Positions 24,842 through 36,324 of a stretch of 64,000 nt of DNA are shown here, piece after piece. The number at the start of each line of letters is the position of its first letter. Position 1 is the stretch's first letter. Origin of the DNA: Talaromyces rugulosus (Eukaryota; Ascomycota; Eurotiomycetes; Eurotiales; Trichocomaceae); NCBI RefSeq assembly GCF_013368755.1, contig NC_049562.1:6014001-6078000 (forward strand). The letters are read 5' to 3'. The notes under the pieces are model-generated. The model saw only the letters and a program-made list of their open reading frames with translations, searched no databases and was not told the origin of the DNA. Both the position numbers and the translations under genes were made by a program.

Positions 24842-25586
24842 CCTTGCTTCCTTCTCTTGCTAGGCTATTTCGTTTTCTTTAATAGCGCCTGTATATGCGT
24901 GTTAATAATTTTGTTGACGTATTCGTTGGGGTGAATAATTGCAGACCTACCTTGAGGATCGTGTGCATACCGACACTCATGGAACAATTTATTCTTAAAG
25001 CTTTCAAGGCGACCGAAAAATGTGCGCCGTTAATATGATATTTTCACGATCAATGAGGCATATAAACCATCGAAGAAGAGGAAGTTGACCTAGGCATGCT
25101 GCTTGTTGGGATGGCGGGGCGATAGCGATAGCGATAGCGATAACGATAAGGAGCCGGCGTTATCGATAAGCGACAACTGTCTGTTGACGTTACTGGCCTC
25201 GGCTTTCGTATGTGAAAGTAATGAAAGAAATGAAGTATAGAAGATAGTAGCTGAAAGCTTCTCTAGATTTACTGGGTTAAGAATATAGCACTATATTACT
25301 GATTTTTATTACACTGACAACAACTGAAGTTCTCTAGCTACCATTACACAAGCCCAGGAAGAAAAAGTCTAGAAATCAAAATTTCACGATTACACAATTA
25401 GCAAAGCAAGAAACAGGAAAGAAAAAAGAAAGAAAGCAAAATTCTCAGCTGCTCGGAGACTGGTATATTTTGCTCTGCAAAGCAGAGCTGACCCAGTATC
25501 GGAATGCCAAATCAATGCATGCTATGATAATGCTCAAACAAGATGCTCTACAATTATGGAAGAACTAAGCGGTGTTGAAAAACCAC
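24842..25586. other. Intergenic region between the DUF4243 gene and uge3
   Basis: This holds the promoter of the DUF4243 gene and the 3' flank of uge3. It includes the GATAGC repeat listed separately and purine-rich low-complexity DNA near 25410-25440. No gene is recognised. Confidence 0.5.
25119..25150. repeat. Tandem GCGATA hexanucleotide repeat (GATA motifs)
   Basis: Four near-perfect hexanucleotide units (GCGATA, the last degenerate) followed by AACGATAAG, so five GATA cores lie in about 30 bp. TATCGATAAG follows at about 25162. GATA cores are the binding motif of AreA/NsdD/SreA-type factors. Whether this is a regulatory array or just a microsatellite is open. Confidence 0.7.
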
Positions 25587-26900
25587 TCAGTTCGTGAGTC
25601 CACTGATTTTGAGAAAATGGCATATATCAGTACATGCATCGGCAAGCGTTTTCTTAGCACTCCACTGCAGCTCATCTGAGGAGCGGTCAGCAGCAGCGAC
25701 GCAATAGCCCACGTCACCGGCTCTTCGATCTACTGCCTTATGTGGAAGAGCCATTTGCGAGGCTGTTTGCATCGTGCCGACCACTTCCAATACAGAATGG
25801 CCGTTACCGGTGCCAAGGTTGAAAGTCCGGAAGTTTTCGCGCAATTTTCCCTTGATGGCAGAGTCTAGAGCAGCGATGTGTCCTTGAGCTAGGTCTGTGA
25901 CGTGGATAAAGTCGCGAACTGCAGTGCCGTCCACCGTGTCCCAGTCAGAACCAAACATCGAAAGCTCCGAGTATTGGCCGGTCATAACCTTGACAATAAC
26001 AGGTAGAAGATTCGTTGGTATGCTACGCGGGTCTTCTCCCAAGAGACCAGACGAATCACAACCGATGGGGTTGAAGTAGCGTAGAGCGACTATCGTCCAG
26101 TCTGGATCAGAAGCGGCAATGTCCGCTAGAATGGCTTCGCACATCCATTTCGTGCGACCGTAAGGGTTGGTGATCCCGATGCTGCCGGGCTGGGATGTCT
26201 CCCAAACACCCTCGTGAATTTCGAAGCTCTCCGGCTTGTGAACGCAAAGCTCTTCTCGAAGAGGAATGTTAGAACAAGCCAAAGTACCATATACAGTCGC
26301 CGATGAGGAAAATATAAACGTTTTGATGCCAAAATTCTCAAGAGTGCGAACAAAACCGACGAGGCCACAAACGTTATTGGAGTAGTACTTTAGCGGTTGT
26401 TTGATGCTTTCTTCCACAGCTTTGTATGCGGCAAAGTGAACCACCCCAACAATTCTAGACCGAGGCAAGCCCCAAGATGGTATTTGGTAAGCTTTGAGTA
26501 ATGAGGTTAGGGCATCCGTGTCCTGATAGTCGTGGTTGTAGTGTTTCAGTGTGGGCATCAAAGTTCCTCTTTCTACATGATATTGGCTGGCAAGCGACTG
26601 TATACGCTCAGAAACACTTTCGTAGGCATTACTCAAATTGTCGATTGCAATGACATGGTAACCGGCTTTTAAAAGCTCTAGTGTAGTGTGACTGCCGATG
26701 AACCCGAGACCTCCTGTTACAAGAATGAACTGATCATTTGATACATCCCGCAGCAGATTCACCAGGTCTTCACTGAATAGAGTAGAGGATGGTGTGACTG
26801 GAGTGCCAATGTTAAAGGCACTGTCACACGCTGAGGAGGGCGAGTCGCTTCGTGGAGGGCTTTCCGCCTCGATATTGATCATTTCGGACATAGGAAACAT
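25587..26900 (-). CDS. uge3: UDP-glucose/UDP-GlcNAc 4-epimerase of the GAG cluster
   Basis: A single exon of 437 residues. It is an extended short-chain dehydrogenase that interconverts UDP-Glc with UDP-Gal and, for Uge3, UDP-GlcNAc with UDP-GalNAc, the sugar donors for galactosaminogalactan. Motifs: NAD-binding VTGGLGFIGSHTTLELL (about residue 60), VHFAAYKAVEES, catalytic SSSATVYG with NPYGRTKWMCE (YxxxK), RYFNPIGCD, and RDFIHVTDLAQGHIAAL. A Ser/Pro-rich N-terminal extension of about 55 residues precedes the Rossmann fold and is absent from housekeeping GalE. The uge3 name rests on its position next to sph3, ega3, agd3 and gt4c. Sequence alone shows only a GalE-type epimerase, and the substrate range is inferred from that context. 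It is divergent from sph3. Confidence 0.88.
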   Translation of the reverse strand: MFPMSEMINIEAESPPRSDSPSSACDSAFNIGTPVTPSSTLFSEDLVNLLRDVSNDQFILVTGGLGFIGSHTTLELLKAGYHVIAIDNLSNAYESVSERIQSLASQYHVERGTLMPTLKHYNHDYQDTDALTSLLKAYQIPSWGLPRSRIVGVVHFAAYKAVEESIKQPLKYYSNNVCGLVGFVRTLENFGIKTFIFSSSATVYGTLACSNIPLREELCVHKPESFEIHEGVWETSQPGSIGITNPYGRTKWMCEAILADIAASDPDWTIVALRYFNPIGCDSSGLLGEDPRSIPTNLLPVIVKVMTGQYSELSMFGSDWDTVDGTAVRDFIHVTDLAQGHIAALDSAIKGKLRENFRTFNLGTGNGHSVLEVVGTMQTASQMALPHKAVDRRAGDVGYCVAAADRSSDELQWSAKKTLADACTDICHFLKISGLTN

Positions 26901-27510
26901 AATCAGAAAGTCGACACCAGCATGCGGTGATTAAAATTCCAAGATAGTAGCATAGACTAAGAATGTTGTGTTTTAGTTTGTAGACTTCAATGGATTATAT
27001 AGAAGAATGGAACACTTTGGCCGATGTATACGGGGTGTATGGGGTCCAGCGACCATCGGATTTTTACCAAGGCTTCTAGCCCCTTGGAGGCCGCCAGTAC
27101 AAGCAAACACACACTTTTTTTACACCGGAAATTTCAGACTCCGAGTGTCTGCATGCAAGAAAAAAAGAAAGAGGGCCAAGCGAGAGCGAATCGCTTAGCC
27201 ACAATAGCCCGCCTTTCCCTTGCACGCAAGAACGCCTCACGGCCACGTATTTGTTAGGTACGTCACGAAACTTCCTGTCTATAGCGGTAAAATTTGTTTA
27301 GGGTCTCCTATCAGAATTGCCTAGCAATTTTTCACGGCGCCTCAGGCCCTTGTGGGATCTAAATGTGGTGTCACATCGAGTGGAAAACAGCATGCAGTGT
27401 GGACCCCAGTTTTAGTTTTTTATTATTAGTATCCTTTTACCCAAAATGCCCGGCAAGTAATTAATTTACTTTTCTTCTTCCATTTACTTCCATGAATACT
27501 ATGTTCCGCA
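26901..27510. promoter_or_regulatory. Divergent promoter of uge3 and sph3
   Basis: 609 bp between two divergently transcribed GAG genes. It has GC-rich patches with CCGCC and GGCGCC, and an A/T-rich stretch just before the sph3 ATG (TTTTATTATTAGTATCC). No perfect StuA response element was found on either strand. Confidence 0.5.
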
Positions 27511-28609
27511 ATGGACGTTGAAAAGTACGAACCGCATAACCAGCAGAGAAGCCGTCGCTGTAAGGTACTTTCCGGGATCCTTGTAGCCATCGGAGTGCTC
27601 GCAATAGTTATCCCGACAACAGTGGTTGAAGTTTTAAAGCATAAAAAGTCAACCATGGGCCCCAAAACAAACGTTTTCGTTCCTCTGTATGTCTACCCAT
27701 CGCCTGGTGCATGGACACCCCTGGAACAAGTGTGAGTATCGTCTTTTCATGATCCATGTTTGATGTTGAAATTTGAATTAAAACATCTGCAGCGTGGAGG
27801 CTCATCCAAGCCTCAATTTCACCATTGTCATCAACCCAGGAAATGGGCCCGGACCCAACGCCCTACCTGACGCCAACTACACTCGAGAAATCCCTAGGTT
27901 GTCAGCTTACGAGAATGTCCGCTTAGTGGGATATGTTGCCACCACATATGGCACTAAAAATGTTTCTCTTGTTCGCAAGGATATTGAAACTTATGCGTCC
28001 TGGCCGTGGTCGGGTAACAACTTGAACCTATCCGTCAGCGGTATCTTCTTCGACGAAACGCCCCAAGAGTTCAACACGAGCTACCAAGCATACTACGAGG
28101 AACTTACAGCACTAGTGAAGCAAAGTAAGGGGCTTGGGCCGACCAATTTTGTGAGTTTTCTTTAATCCCGTATCCAATAGACCGGTTCATGTCCATGTTG
28201 TCGATGCCAATTGATGCTGTCAACGAAGCCACATCACCGTCCCTTCGTGCTGAGCTACGTATGGCTTGTTGCTGACACCTTTCAGGTCGTACACAACCCC
28301 GGTGCTGTGCCTGACTCTCGGTACTTGGCGGCGGCGGACTCCACCGTGGTGTTCGAGGACACCTACGCGAACTTTCTGGAGCGTAATTACGGCCATACGT
28401 TTACTCAGATCCCGGATTCCAACCGAAGTTCACTGTGCACAATTATTCACTCCGTCCCTGAGGACGTTCAAGGAACTAAGCTCAAGAGCCTTGTTCGAAC
28501 TGCACGCACTGTGTCGGATGAGGTCTTTCTCACCCATCTCGATACAGGCTATTATGCTAGCTTCGGTCCGAATTGGACAGACTTTATCAACCTCATGGAT
28601 TCCTTCTAA
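27511..28609 (+). CDS. sph3: Spherulin-4-type glycoside hydrolase GH135 of the GAG cluster
   Basis: Proposed exons are 27511-27731, 27793-28150 and 28286-28609, giving 300 residues. Sph3 is an endo-alpha-1,4-N-acetylgalactosaminidase needed for GAG production. A short basic cytosolic tail leads into one membrane helix (about 19-39, SGILVAIGVLAIVIPTTVVE), so it is a type II membrane protein with an extracytoplasmic TIM barrel. Barrel strands are visible as VFVPLYVYPSPGAW, FTIVINPGNGPGP, VRLVGYVATTYG and SGIFFDETP. The catalytic Asp161-Glu162 pair and Glu217 (VVFEDTY) are present. They sit exactly five residues before the positions I remember for the characterised Aspergillus enzyme (166, 167 and 222). 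Confidence 0.93.
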
Positions 28610-31600
28610 TCCCTGTCATTGGTGTCTTGGAATATCTTTATTTTGTTTATAATCGCCATGATTCTCTGTTTATTATCATCCCTTTAGTGACGCCTTGGTC
28701 GGCGTGTATCACATACAATATTTTCGTCTCTATAGCTAGTCTCGCACATTAACAGAGTTTTTTTTATGTTCGATGCTTCGTCATAGGTGTCACATTCGTT
28801 CTGTTGTATTCCAAATCATGATGACATTTTGAGTGACCGCTCGTTCATGGACTCTGACAATGGCAAGTGCCTTGTATCACGTAGACTGAGTCATTTACCG
28901 CACCTACCAAGCGCATGCATGATACATGAGATGAATGTGGCAAAAAAACTAAAGGGTATAGCATTTCACGGCTTCAACATCGCTCCTTGTTCCAGTTGGT
29001 AATGTTGATACGAATCATTGATACCATGTAATTTACCCGTAATGTAACATACGGTAACGCTGGTCTTTGCCCTAGCCATATTAGCCATGCACTTACCGAA
29101 AAATTAAATTACCCCAAAGCCCATGTTTGTCCATTCGCAAGGTGACGCGTCTGATCTAAAATGTTAGCTTCACATTCCTTTACTTTTGCTGAAAATTTAG
29201 TAGTATATATATTTCTTCTTTTTCCAATGCCAAGCCAAGCCTACTGCATGTTTCGGGTTACCTGTTTAGGTGCAGTATCGCATAGACGGCGGGCAGTAAA
29301 AACGATCGGCCCAATCAAACGAGTCTAGTCTACAAGTGACTAGTATTTGTCACTATTATAGTGCTATATATAAATGTCATACGCCTCATTGACCAGGTTT
29401 CAAGAGCAAACCAGGATGATGCCAGTTACGGCCTATTACCAGCTAGCTGCCAGACACGTTGAAGCTGGGATACTGGATCCAGAAATTGCGCCATTTGCCG
29501 GCATCAAAGTTACACAAAAATTCGGATTGTTTTTTTTTCTCCGTTTCTTATTTCCCGTATTTTGTTTGTGGCTGCTTAGATCTTGATTGGCTACCGCATG
29601 CAGATTATGAGTGGGACTACGTGTAACAGTTAGTCACTGTCATGAAGCAGAGTTCAGAACAGTTCTTGACAGCCCAGGAGGATTGAGATGAATGCACTGT
29701 AGCTCAAACCTCTACACATTGCACAAAATATGCTTAACCACATGACTCGGAATTACTCTGGTGTTGATCAGGACATCAAGCACTTAGAGGTAAAGATCAG
29801 GAGAGGAAACAAAAAACAAGGCCCTGTATATAATTTCTTCTGTATGTATGGAAACGACCTGTTGGAAACCTTCGGGGAGACGGAAAGCAAGCTAGCTATT
29901 AGGCTGAAGTGCGAGTTAATCTGAGTTCTTTTATTTTAAGCATCACCACAGTTTGGCCGATCCTACCGTATTTGATTGGGTTGAGCTCCTTGCGGGGAAA
30001 ACCTTGCCATGCATTAAAAGCTGATCACAAAAGAGCCCATCGGAAAAAATAATGGCCGTCGAGGTAATGCCTGCGAGCTGAATTATTATTTATATGTACT
30101 AATAATATTGCAATCTCATGTATATTTATCAATCGCTGAATACATCGGCGATCTATAATGAATGCCGCCCTGTAGTCTTATTACATGTACCACCGGGGAG
30201 ATTAGATCTCGATGTATTACAGCCATAAGCTGTATGACCTGTCAATTTATTTATCCGCTGCTTATTGATCAGTCATCAAATTCAGCCCGTAGACTTAGTT
30301 GATGACACTGCGTTGTTCCCATGCATGTCTCGCAGCTTTCGGGAAAATAGCATGGGAAAGGAGATTTTCATGCCTTCGGCTACGTGTTTCCAATAGATTT
30401 TGCGACGGCTATTACTGAAGTAGTGTATAAATGTGTTTCTCAGAGGCTGTCTGCATGCCAAGAGTGCCATTGTCTCACCTGGAAAATAGCCGGAGAATGC
30501 CAGGTCTGGCGATCTGGTGTACCAGGTACATTGAAGATTTCATGAAATCACATTGCGTGATCGAAGGATGTGCCTGAATTGGTAAGGTCAATCTTCTGAT
30601 GAATCGAATTTTTTATTTTTCTTTGCTTTTTTCCCCTCTTGACATGTTCGTTGTTGATTGCATGGATGCGAGAGAAGTTGACAGGGATATAGTCTTGGCT
30701 GCATGGCAACTAGCCAAAAAGTCGATTTGCTTCCTTTCTTTTTTGCTTGGCATTACACGCTATAACATGTCATATCGGTATTGGATAAAATTCGACCTTT
30801 AAAAGATCCCCTGCTACACCCTTTCTTCCAAGCTTTTGCTACCTATGGCGGTAAAATGCTCCTAAATTCCGGGCCTATATTCACAGTTGATGAATTCAGG
30901 TTCCAAAAGGCTTGCCATCAATCCAAAGCTATTTACATGTCTTCAGATTTCACTAATGCATGACATGCATAAGTGGCAAACCATCCGTTTGGAAGCGGTC
31001 CAATCGCTATTCCCCGGGTTTCTTTTCAACGATTTCCTCTTTTCTTTCCAAAACTCTGCAAATAGAGTGTGTTAGCTGTCTTGGTTAACTACGATCTAGA
31101 CCACCCTAGTATGGCCCAAACATTATACCCGTGTCGTATTTTACGTATCCGATAATTAAATACTTTGTATGGTTAAAGTTACGGGTGTTCGGCGAAGTTA
31201 TCGGTTTCTGGACATGTCATAACGCTTTATCAAGCTAATCACACCGCGCTTCTTTTTGTCTCGGGGAGCTTATGCCATGGGGCCGGGGAAAACATCATGC
31301 TGTACTCCATGCACGCATTTCTGCCTCATGGTTCGGACTAACGAGCCGAGTATAATACAATATACACCGTAATGACAGTTACAAGTCACCTTTCCCTAGC
31401 TACGTAAATAGTTCAATGAAGGATCGATTAGGTTCTATCGATGTGATATCTAGGGTAGACGTGTCTTAGCCTTTAGCAAATGAAGTGTACTATACTAACC
31501 GACAATGACAACGAATTGCTGACTCAGTTATTACCTTACCTCTGCACATCATGCATTAGGGCTGGTAAATTTACCGTATTACAGCGCATACACACCTGAA

Positions 31601-31758
31601 CAAACACAACGATGATATTTACATGTGACTGAAACTAGCGATAAAAGACTTGAAATCGTTATTCTTGGTAAAATTATGACTACAAATGGCCAAAACGCCG
31701 AGGGTACGACACAAAATAATTACATAGTAAACATCAATTGATATTATAGAGCGCAAGG
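28610..31758. other. 3.1-kb gap inside the GAG cluster, no gene seen
   Basis: AT-rich DNA with only short frames (longest about 70 codons, for example 29374-29586 and 29730-29924). None has a recognisable domain or splice continuation. It contains the 3' ends of sph3 and ega3, which converge. I found no tRNA, transposon terminus or long repeat by eye. It may carry non-coding transcripts or remains of a lost gene. Confidence 0.45.
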
Positions 31759-32733
31759 TCAACAAGTCTCAATCCAATTGTCAAGATTCATGTTCTTGAT
31801 GACGGTCGAAAATTTACTGGAGCCGTTAAAATTGCAGGCTGTATTCTTTTGGCTTGTAGTAACAAGTTTGTTGTTGTCTGTATCCTCCTTCGGGTATTCA
31901 ATATGGAAAACCGGTTTGTTGGCGTCGGTAAAGGGCATGAACGTATCGCATTCATCGTATTGCGCGCATTGCTCGTTCACAGACCATTGCATGTTGTCAA
32001 TCACACTATCGATAATCTCGCCTGCGTTCTTCAACCCGATCGACATGTTGCGCGAATGAGCCTCGGAGGCTAGGAAGTTAACGAAGTCAATCGAATCTTG
32101 CTGTGTAAGGCCGAGGTCGTTTTCCTTGTTGGAATACCCATCCACATTGTCGGGATCAACACCGTCGCAGCCCTTGTCCTGGGCCATGCCAAGTCGGGTC
32201 TTCATGATATCTCGTACACTGGATGAACTGATATTGAGCCATTTCTCATTCGGCCAGCCATCTAGCGTTCCGCCCAAGTCGGCGGATGAGAAATTGCCGG
32301 CATCGGGTCGCCAGTTCTCCCAGCTACCAGCGGAGAAGTAACAAATGACTTTGCGTCCCTTGTCCTGAAGGCTGGAGATTAGGTCTGCTCCGCTGTTGAA
32401 TAGGTCGATGTCATAGACTTCAACATCGACCGAGGTGTCATTGAGAGTGTAAAGAAGCTCGATCTGCCAGGTTGTGCCGGCGGAGGGTTTCCAGAACTCA
32501 GTATTATTTCCTGTTGGCGTGGTGGTTGGCGCTGGCGCTGGCGCTGAAGACGTTGGTTGGCCTCCTTCTCCTGAACCCCCGTTGTTTTTGAGCCCAACTC
32601 CAAGACCGACTCCAAGGCCAACTCCGAGCGCGACGAGAACGAGTATCACCAAGAATAAGGTGAAGAATTTCTTCTTGGTTGACCAAAATTTCCATCCTTT
32701 GGTCGTAGTTGCCATTTTGTCGCCGTTGTCCAT
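31759..32733 (-). CDS. ega3: Endo-alpha-1,4-polygalactosaminidase GH114 of the GAG cluster
   Basis: A single exon of 324 residues. Ega3 cleaves deacetylated (galactosamine) stretches of GAG. A short Lys-rich cytosolic tail precedes one membrane helix (about 23-48, ending in VGLGVGLGVGL). A Pro/Thr/Ala linker follows, and then a GH114 TIM barrel starts at about residue 80 (FWKPSAGTTWQIELLY). GH114 motifs: VEVYDIDLFNSGADLI, KVICYFSAGSWENWRPD, KGCDGVDPDNVDGYSN with the catalytic-site Asp residues, MSIGLKNAGEI, and WSVNEQCAQYDECDTF with the conserved Glu. A second in-frame Met at residue 7 could also start translation. Transcribed toward sph3. Confidence 0.93.
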   Translation of the reverse strand: MDNGDKMATTTKGWKFWSTKKKFFTLFLVILVLVALGVGLGVGLGVGLKNNGGSGEGGQPTSSAPAPAPTTTPTGNNTEFWKPSAGTTWQIELLYTLNDTSVDVEVYDIDLFNSGADLISSLQDKGRKVICYFSAGSWENWRPDAGNFSSADLGGTLDGWPNEKWLNISSSSVRDIMKTRLGMAQDKGCDGVDPDNVDGYSNKENDLGLTQQDSIDFVNFLASEAHSRNMSIGLKNAGEIIDSVIDNMQWSVNEQCAQYDECDTFMPFTDANKPVFHIEYPKEDTDNNKLVTTSQKNTACNFNGSSKFSTVIKNMNLDNWIETC

Positions 32734-34199
32734 GATTCAGATCAGGCAACGAACAAATGCGCTGAGCAAGCGGGGGTTGGGAACAGCTAACTGGGATGCC
32801 GAGAACAATCAATCAGCAAGTTGATATTATCCTTTCCATGTTGGCAATGCCACTCGCATAAAGAAAGTGTTTTAAGAGTATTTAAAGGAGGTGAACAAAA
32901 GAATGCTGCATTGTCGCACAGGGAAAGTGATCGGCCGTCCAGTTGGTTTCAGCCACGCTCTGGGAGGCTGAAATCCTTTAGCACGATCTAGGCCCGCTAA
33001 GGCAGCTAGATGGCATTGCGGATAATCATACATAGCCGCCGGCCTTTCCGGGAAGCAAAATCGCAAAGAAAAGGAAAGGAAAACCCTCACGGCGCCGCTG
33101 TGGCGCATGTTTTTACGCGGCGAAAGTAACCTGACTAACCAACCAGAGGCATTTCACGCCGACAAACCACAACATGAGCTTTTTTTGGCGACAGGATTCG
33201 GAATCCGTGGAGCGAAAAAACTTCTCACATTGTCGCACCGAAGGAACCCGAGACTATTAGCAAAAAGCCATCCAAGCTATCCAAGCCATCAAGTGACGGC
33301 TGAAGTGAAGGTATTCCACACTAGCTCGGCAAAAATTACGATTTGAAAGGACATACCCCATCAACGCGGGCCGATGGGGCGGAGGAGCGGTGTACCCTGT
33401 ACTTTGTCGTTGGCTCTGTATACAAAACTTACTAGTAGTTCTTTGTTCCGAGGCGCTTCTTTGTGAAATACGAAGTGACGAGTAAAACCGAAGGCGAGAT
33501 TCGCGCATGGAAAGCTCGGAAAAAGCGGGGGCCCACTAAATGTCGCCCATATACCCCACGCGATTGGTGTGCCAAGAATTAAGGTATGCGGCTACTCCAA
33601 CTCAAATTTAGTTCATTTTTACGTAACTAATACAATATTAATACAGGTATTATTACCAGCTGGTAATCCGTTTTAATACAGGACTGCGTTAGCCCCGTTT
33701 GCAATTGCAGGCCGCAGTAGACTCAAAATGAGGCAAAGGTAACTATACGCAGTTCGCAACATTATTCCCGAAATAGGTTGGCTTCTTAATTTAGTTTCCT
33801 TGTGGCGACTCAGCGACCTCGCCAAACGAATCAGTGTATTTGCGTGGAGGGTTCTTACTAATTTGCCGATCAATTATTCTGGGGCTACAGCGTGATACTG
33901 GCATTGTGAAACAGTTGATGCTGCTTGGTTTTTATGTATGGGATATAATATGGCAAATAAGATATCTTCACATGTCTTCACTACCCCTCTAAGCTGTACA
34001 TGTAGATATACATAACAAACCCGGTTTTTATATTCCTTTAGTAAAAACTTGAAATGTACATGTAATGATAAATAAGGTTGAGCATGATTAATTTACTATT
34101 TAGATTCTCCATTACATTAACGTACAAATAGAGTTCAAATCCAACTACTGACGGCAGAGAAAGGGATACAGCTCGCCCTCCGGTTTTTGCGTAGCAATC
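32734..34199. other. Intergenic region between ega3 and agd3
   Basis: About 1.47 kb, the promoter side of ega3 (right of 32733) and the 3' flank of agd3. Only short frames are seen. The left half has a moderate GC content and the right half (33590-34150) is AT-rich. No gene is recognised. Confidence 0.5.
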
Positions 34200-36324
34200 C
34201 TATAGAGAAATAGCAGTAGACAGGGTGAAAGAAACTGGAGATCCACTCAAAGGAACCCAAACAGTCAGCGGGTCATCGCCAACCTGCTCTGTTGTGTAGC
34301 CATTTGTGCTGGTAGGGGCTACGGGGAAAGTGACCGGTACCGGAGTGCTGCAAGTGTTGTTATTTGCCGTTACAGTCACGCCGGTGATCTTATTGTCTGA
34401 GATTGTGTAACTGAGTCTGTAGCCACAAGCATCTCGGGCCATACGCTCGGCGAATTGAGCAGACATCTGAGTTATTTATAAGCCCACTTGAACAAGCATG
34501 ACAAATAATTAAAGGGTGTGCTAAACTTACATCTTGATGCTTCAAGGTAATGAGCGGCCAGGTGGACAGACGGACAAATTCTTGAACTTGGGTTTCCACC
34601 CATGCCTGGAATATCGAAATTTGAGCGGAAACCCCATTGATGGTAATGTTGCTAACATCTGCATTGCGAAGGTTTGCCTGGTGAAACATGTAAGGAGCGC
34701 GATACAGTCCGAACAAATGGCGTATGGTGTCGGCCTTTTCCTGGGCTAGTAGGTCGTCGAAACCACCGGATCCAGCAGATGTGTCGATCCACTCCTGCGT
34801 AGTGCAGTCAGGCGTGTCGCAGTTGTAGTAAATTCTGGTTGCCCAGCGGGGGTTTACCTGCATTCCGGCATATCCGTTGGAGTCAACTGTGGTAATATAT
34901 GGCCACATATCGTTGTCTTGATTAACTAGGACTGGACGAGTGTTGTCACCCACACAGTTGGTAATACCGTTATCCACCCAGGCCTGCAGGGCATCACCGT
35001 TGTGCAATCCAGTGATAGCCGGGGGGATGATACCGTTTGATGTGAACTTTGACGAGTCTGATATCGTGACTTGCTTCAACCAGGCCTGGTTGAATGAAAT
35101 CTCCTTGTTGATATCGGAATATGTGGCGTTATTTTGTTCTTCATGAGTGAATGTGTGCGAAAGACTAGCAAAGGAATCACGATTATCAGGAGTTGCCCAC
35201 CATATTTTGAGGGGATCGAGATTGGTGCAGGCCAAGCTCCAATCATAAGTTGTGGGCGTGCTTGGCCACAAATTAGTACCGGTCCCAAGAGGTTTCTGGA
35301 ACTCGAGAGGTGTGTCTGGAACGTCTCCGTACTCAATGGCGCTGCCGTTGCAAGTTCGGTCATTCACGTTGGCACTGTATTCAATGTTTCCATTTCCGTT
35401 GTGGCCAACCTCTGGATAATATTCGCTCCCCTTGTTCATCTTGGCAGTAATTTTTGGGATCCAGGATTTGATTCCGTCCATATCAGTAGTTGTAATGCGG
35501 AATGTTGTGCCGTTCGGGAGATAGATATCCGACTCGAGAAACATATCGTCAATCTGCGTGTTCAGATTGACCCGCCGATAACCAGCGTAAACTCCACGGG
35601 TAATCCAAGTGATCCATGCGTGCTGCAGGTAGTTTGATGACGCACTCCACGTTGTATCAAGTGAGGTAAATATGGCCATTTGTTGGCGGCCAGAGAAGTT
35701 ATTGATAACAGCAGCAGTACTTGTTCCATTAAATTTTCCAGCAGAGTCGGCCGCAAACTGGGCAATTTCCTTGGTGGTTGTACTGTTGGAGATCGTTGCT
35801 GGGTAGTGATATAGCCCTTCAGTACTTACACCAGCGCCAGTACGAAGACCAGCAGTGGGAAAATCACTGGTGTCGGTGAAAGAAACGAGTTGCTCAACAC
35901 CATCGTTGCAACAGCCGTCAGATGCACTTGCTCCGAACTCGGGGCCTGGATAAACGTCATACTGGACCATGCGAACTCCGTATGCTAACTGATAAGCATA
36001 TAGTTGGTTCCACTGATCCGTAGTCAAAGCACTTTGATATCCAGTTGTCCCGCCATAGTCATAGCTGACTTGGGAGGCTACCACAATGCCTCCATAATTG
36101 CCACCAGTGCTACTGTTCAGAGTCGGCAGCTGAACTCCTGCCTGAGGAACCAGTAAAGTACTGAATGGAATTCCATATCCATTTAGGCCGGAGCTAGCGA
36201 TTTTGGCAGATGCACTGTCCGTAGCAATGACTAGAATCGTTGATTCAATAGAGGATGCGGCCCCTAGAGAAATAAGGTAGGCAGTGACAAGCCAAGTGGA
36301 AGCCACAGTGTTTGTGGAAAACAT
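34200..36324 (-). CDS. agd3: GAG deacetylase Agd3 (CE18)
   Basis: Proposed exons are 36324-34531 and 34466-34200, giving 686 residues. Agd3 is secreted and removes acetyl groups from GalNAc in GAG; this makes the polymer cationic and adhesive. The N-terminus has a signal peptide (WLVTAYLISLGAASS). The N-terminal half is an Agd3-type carbohydrate-binding and beta-rich region (GGNYGGIVVASQVSYDYGG). The deacetylase domain shows TQIDDMFLESD with the metal/catalytic Asp pair (about 258-260), the zinc-binding HTFTHEE motif (His390 and His394), and TGLHNGDAL. The second exon supplies the family C-terminus (QDMSAQFAERMARDACGY). There is no obvious GPI signal. Confidence 0.92.

Noticed and set aside
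30599..31075. Short plus-strand frames between sph3 and ega3
   Set aside because: They are 60-67 codons long, AT-driven and hydrophobic by composition, with no conserved motif.
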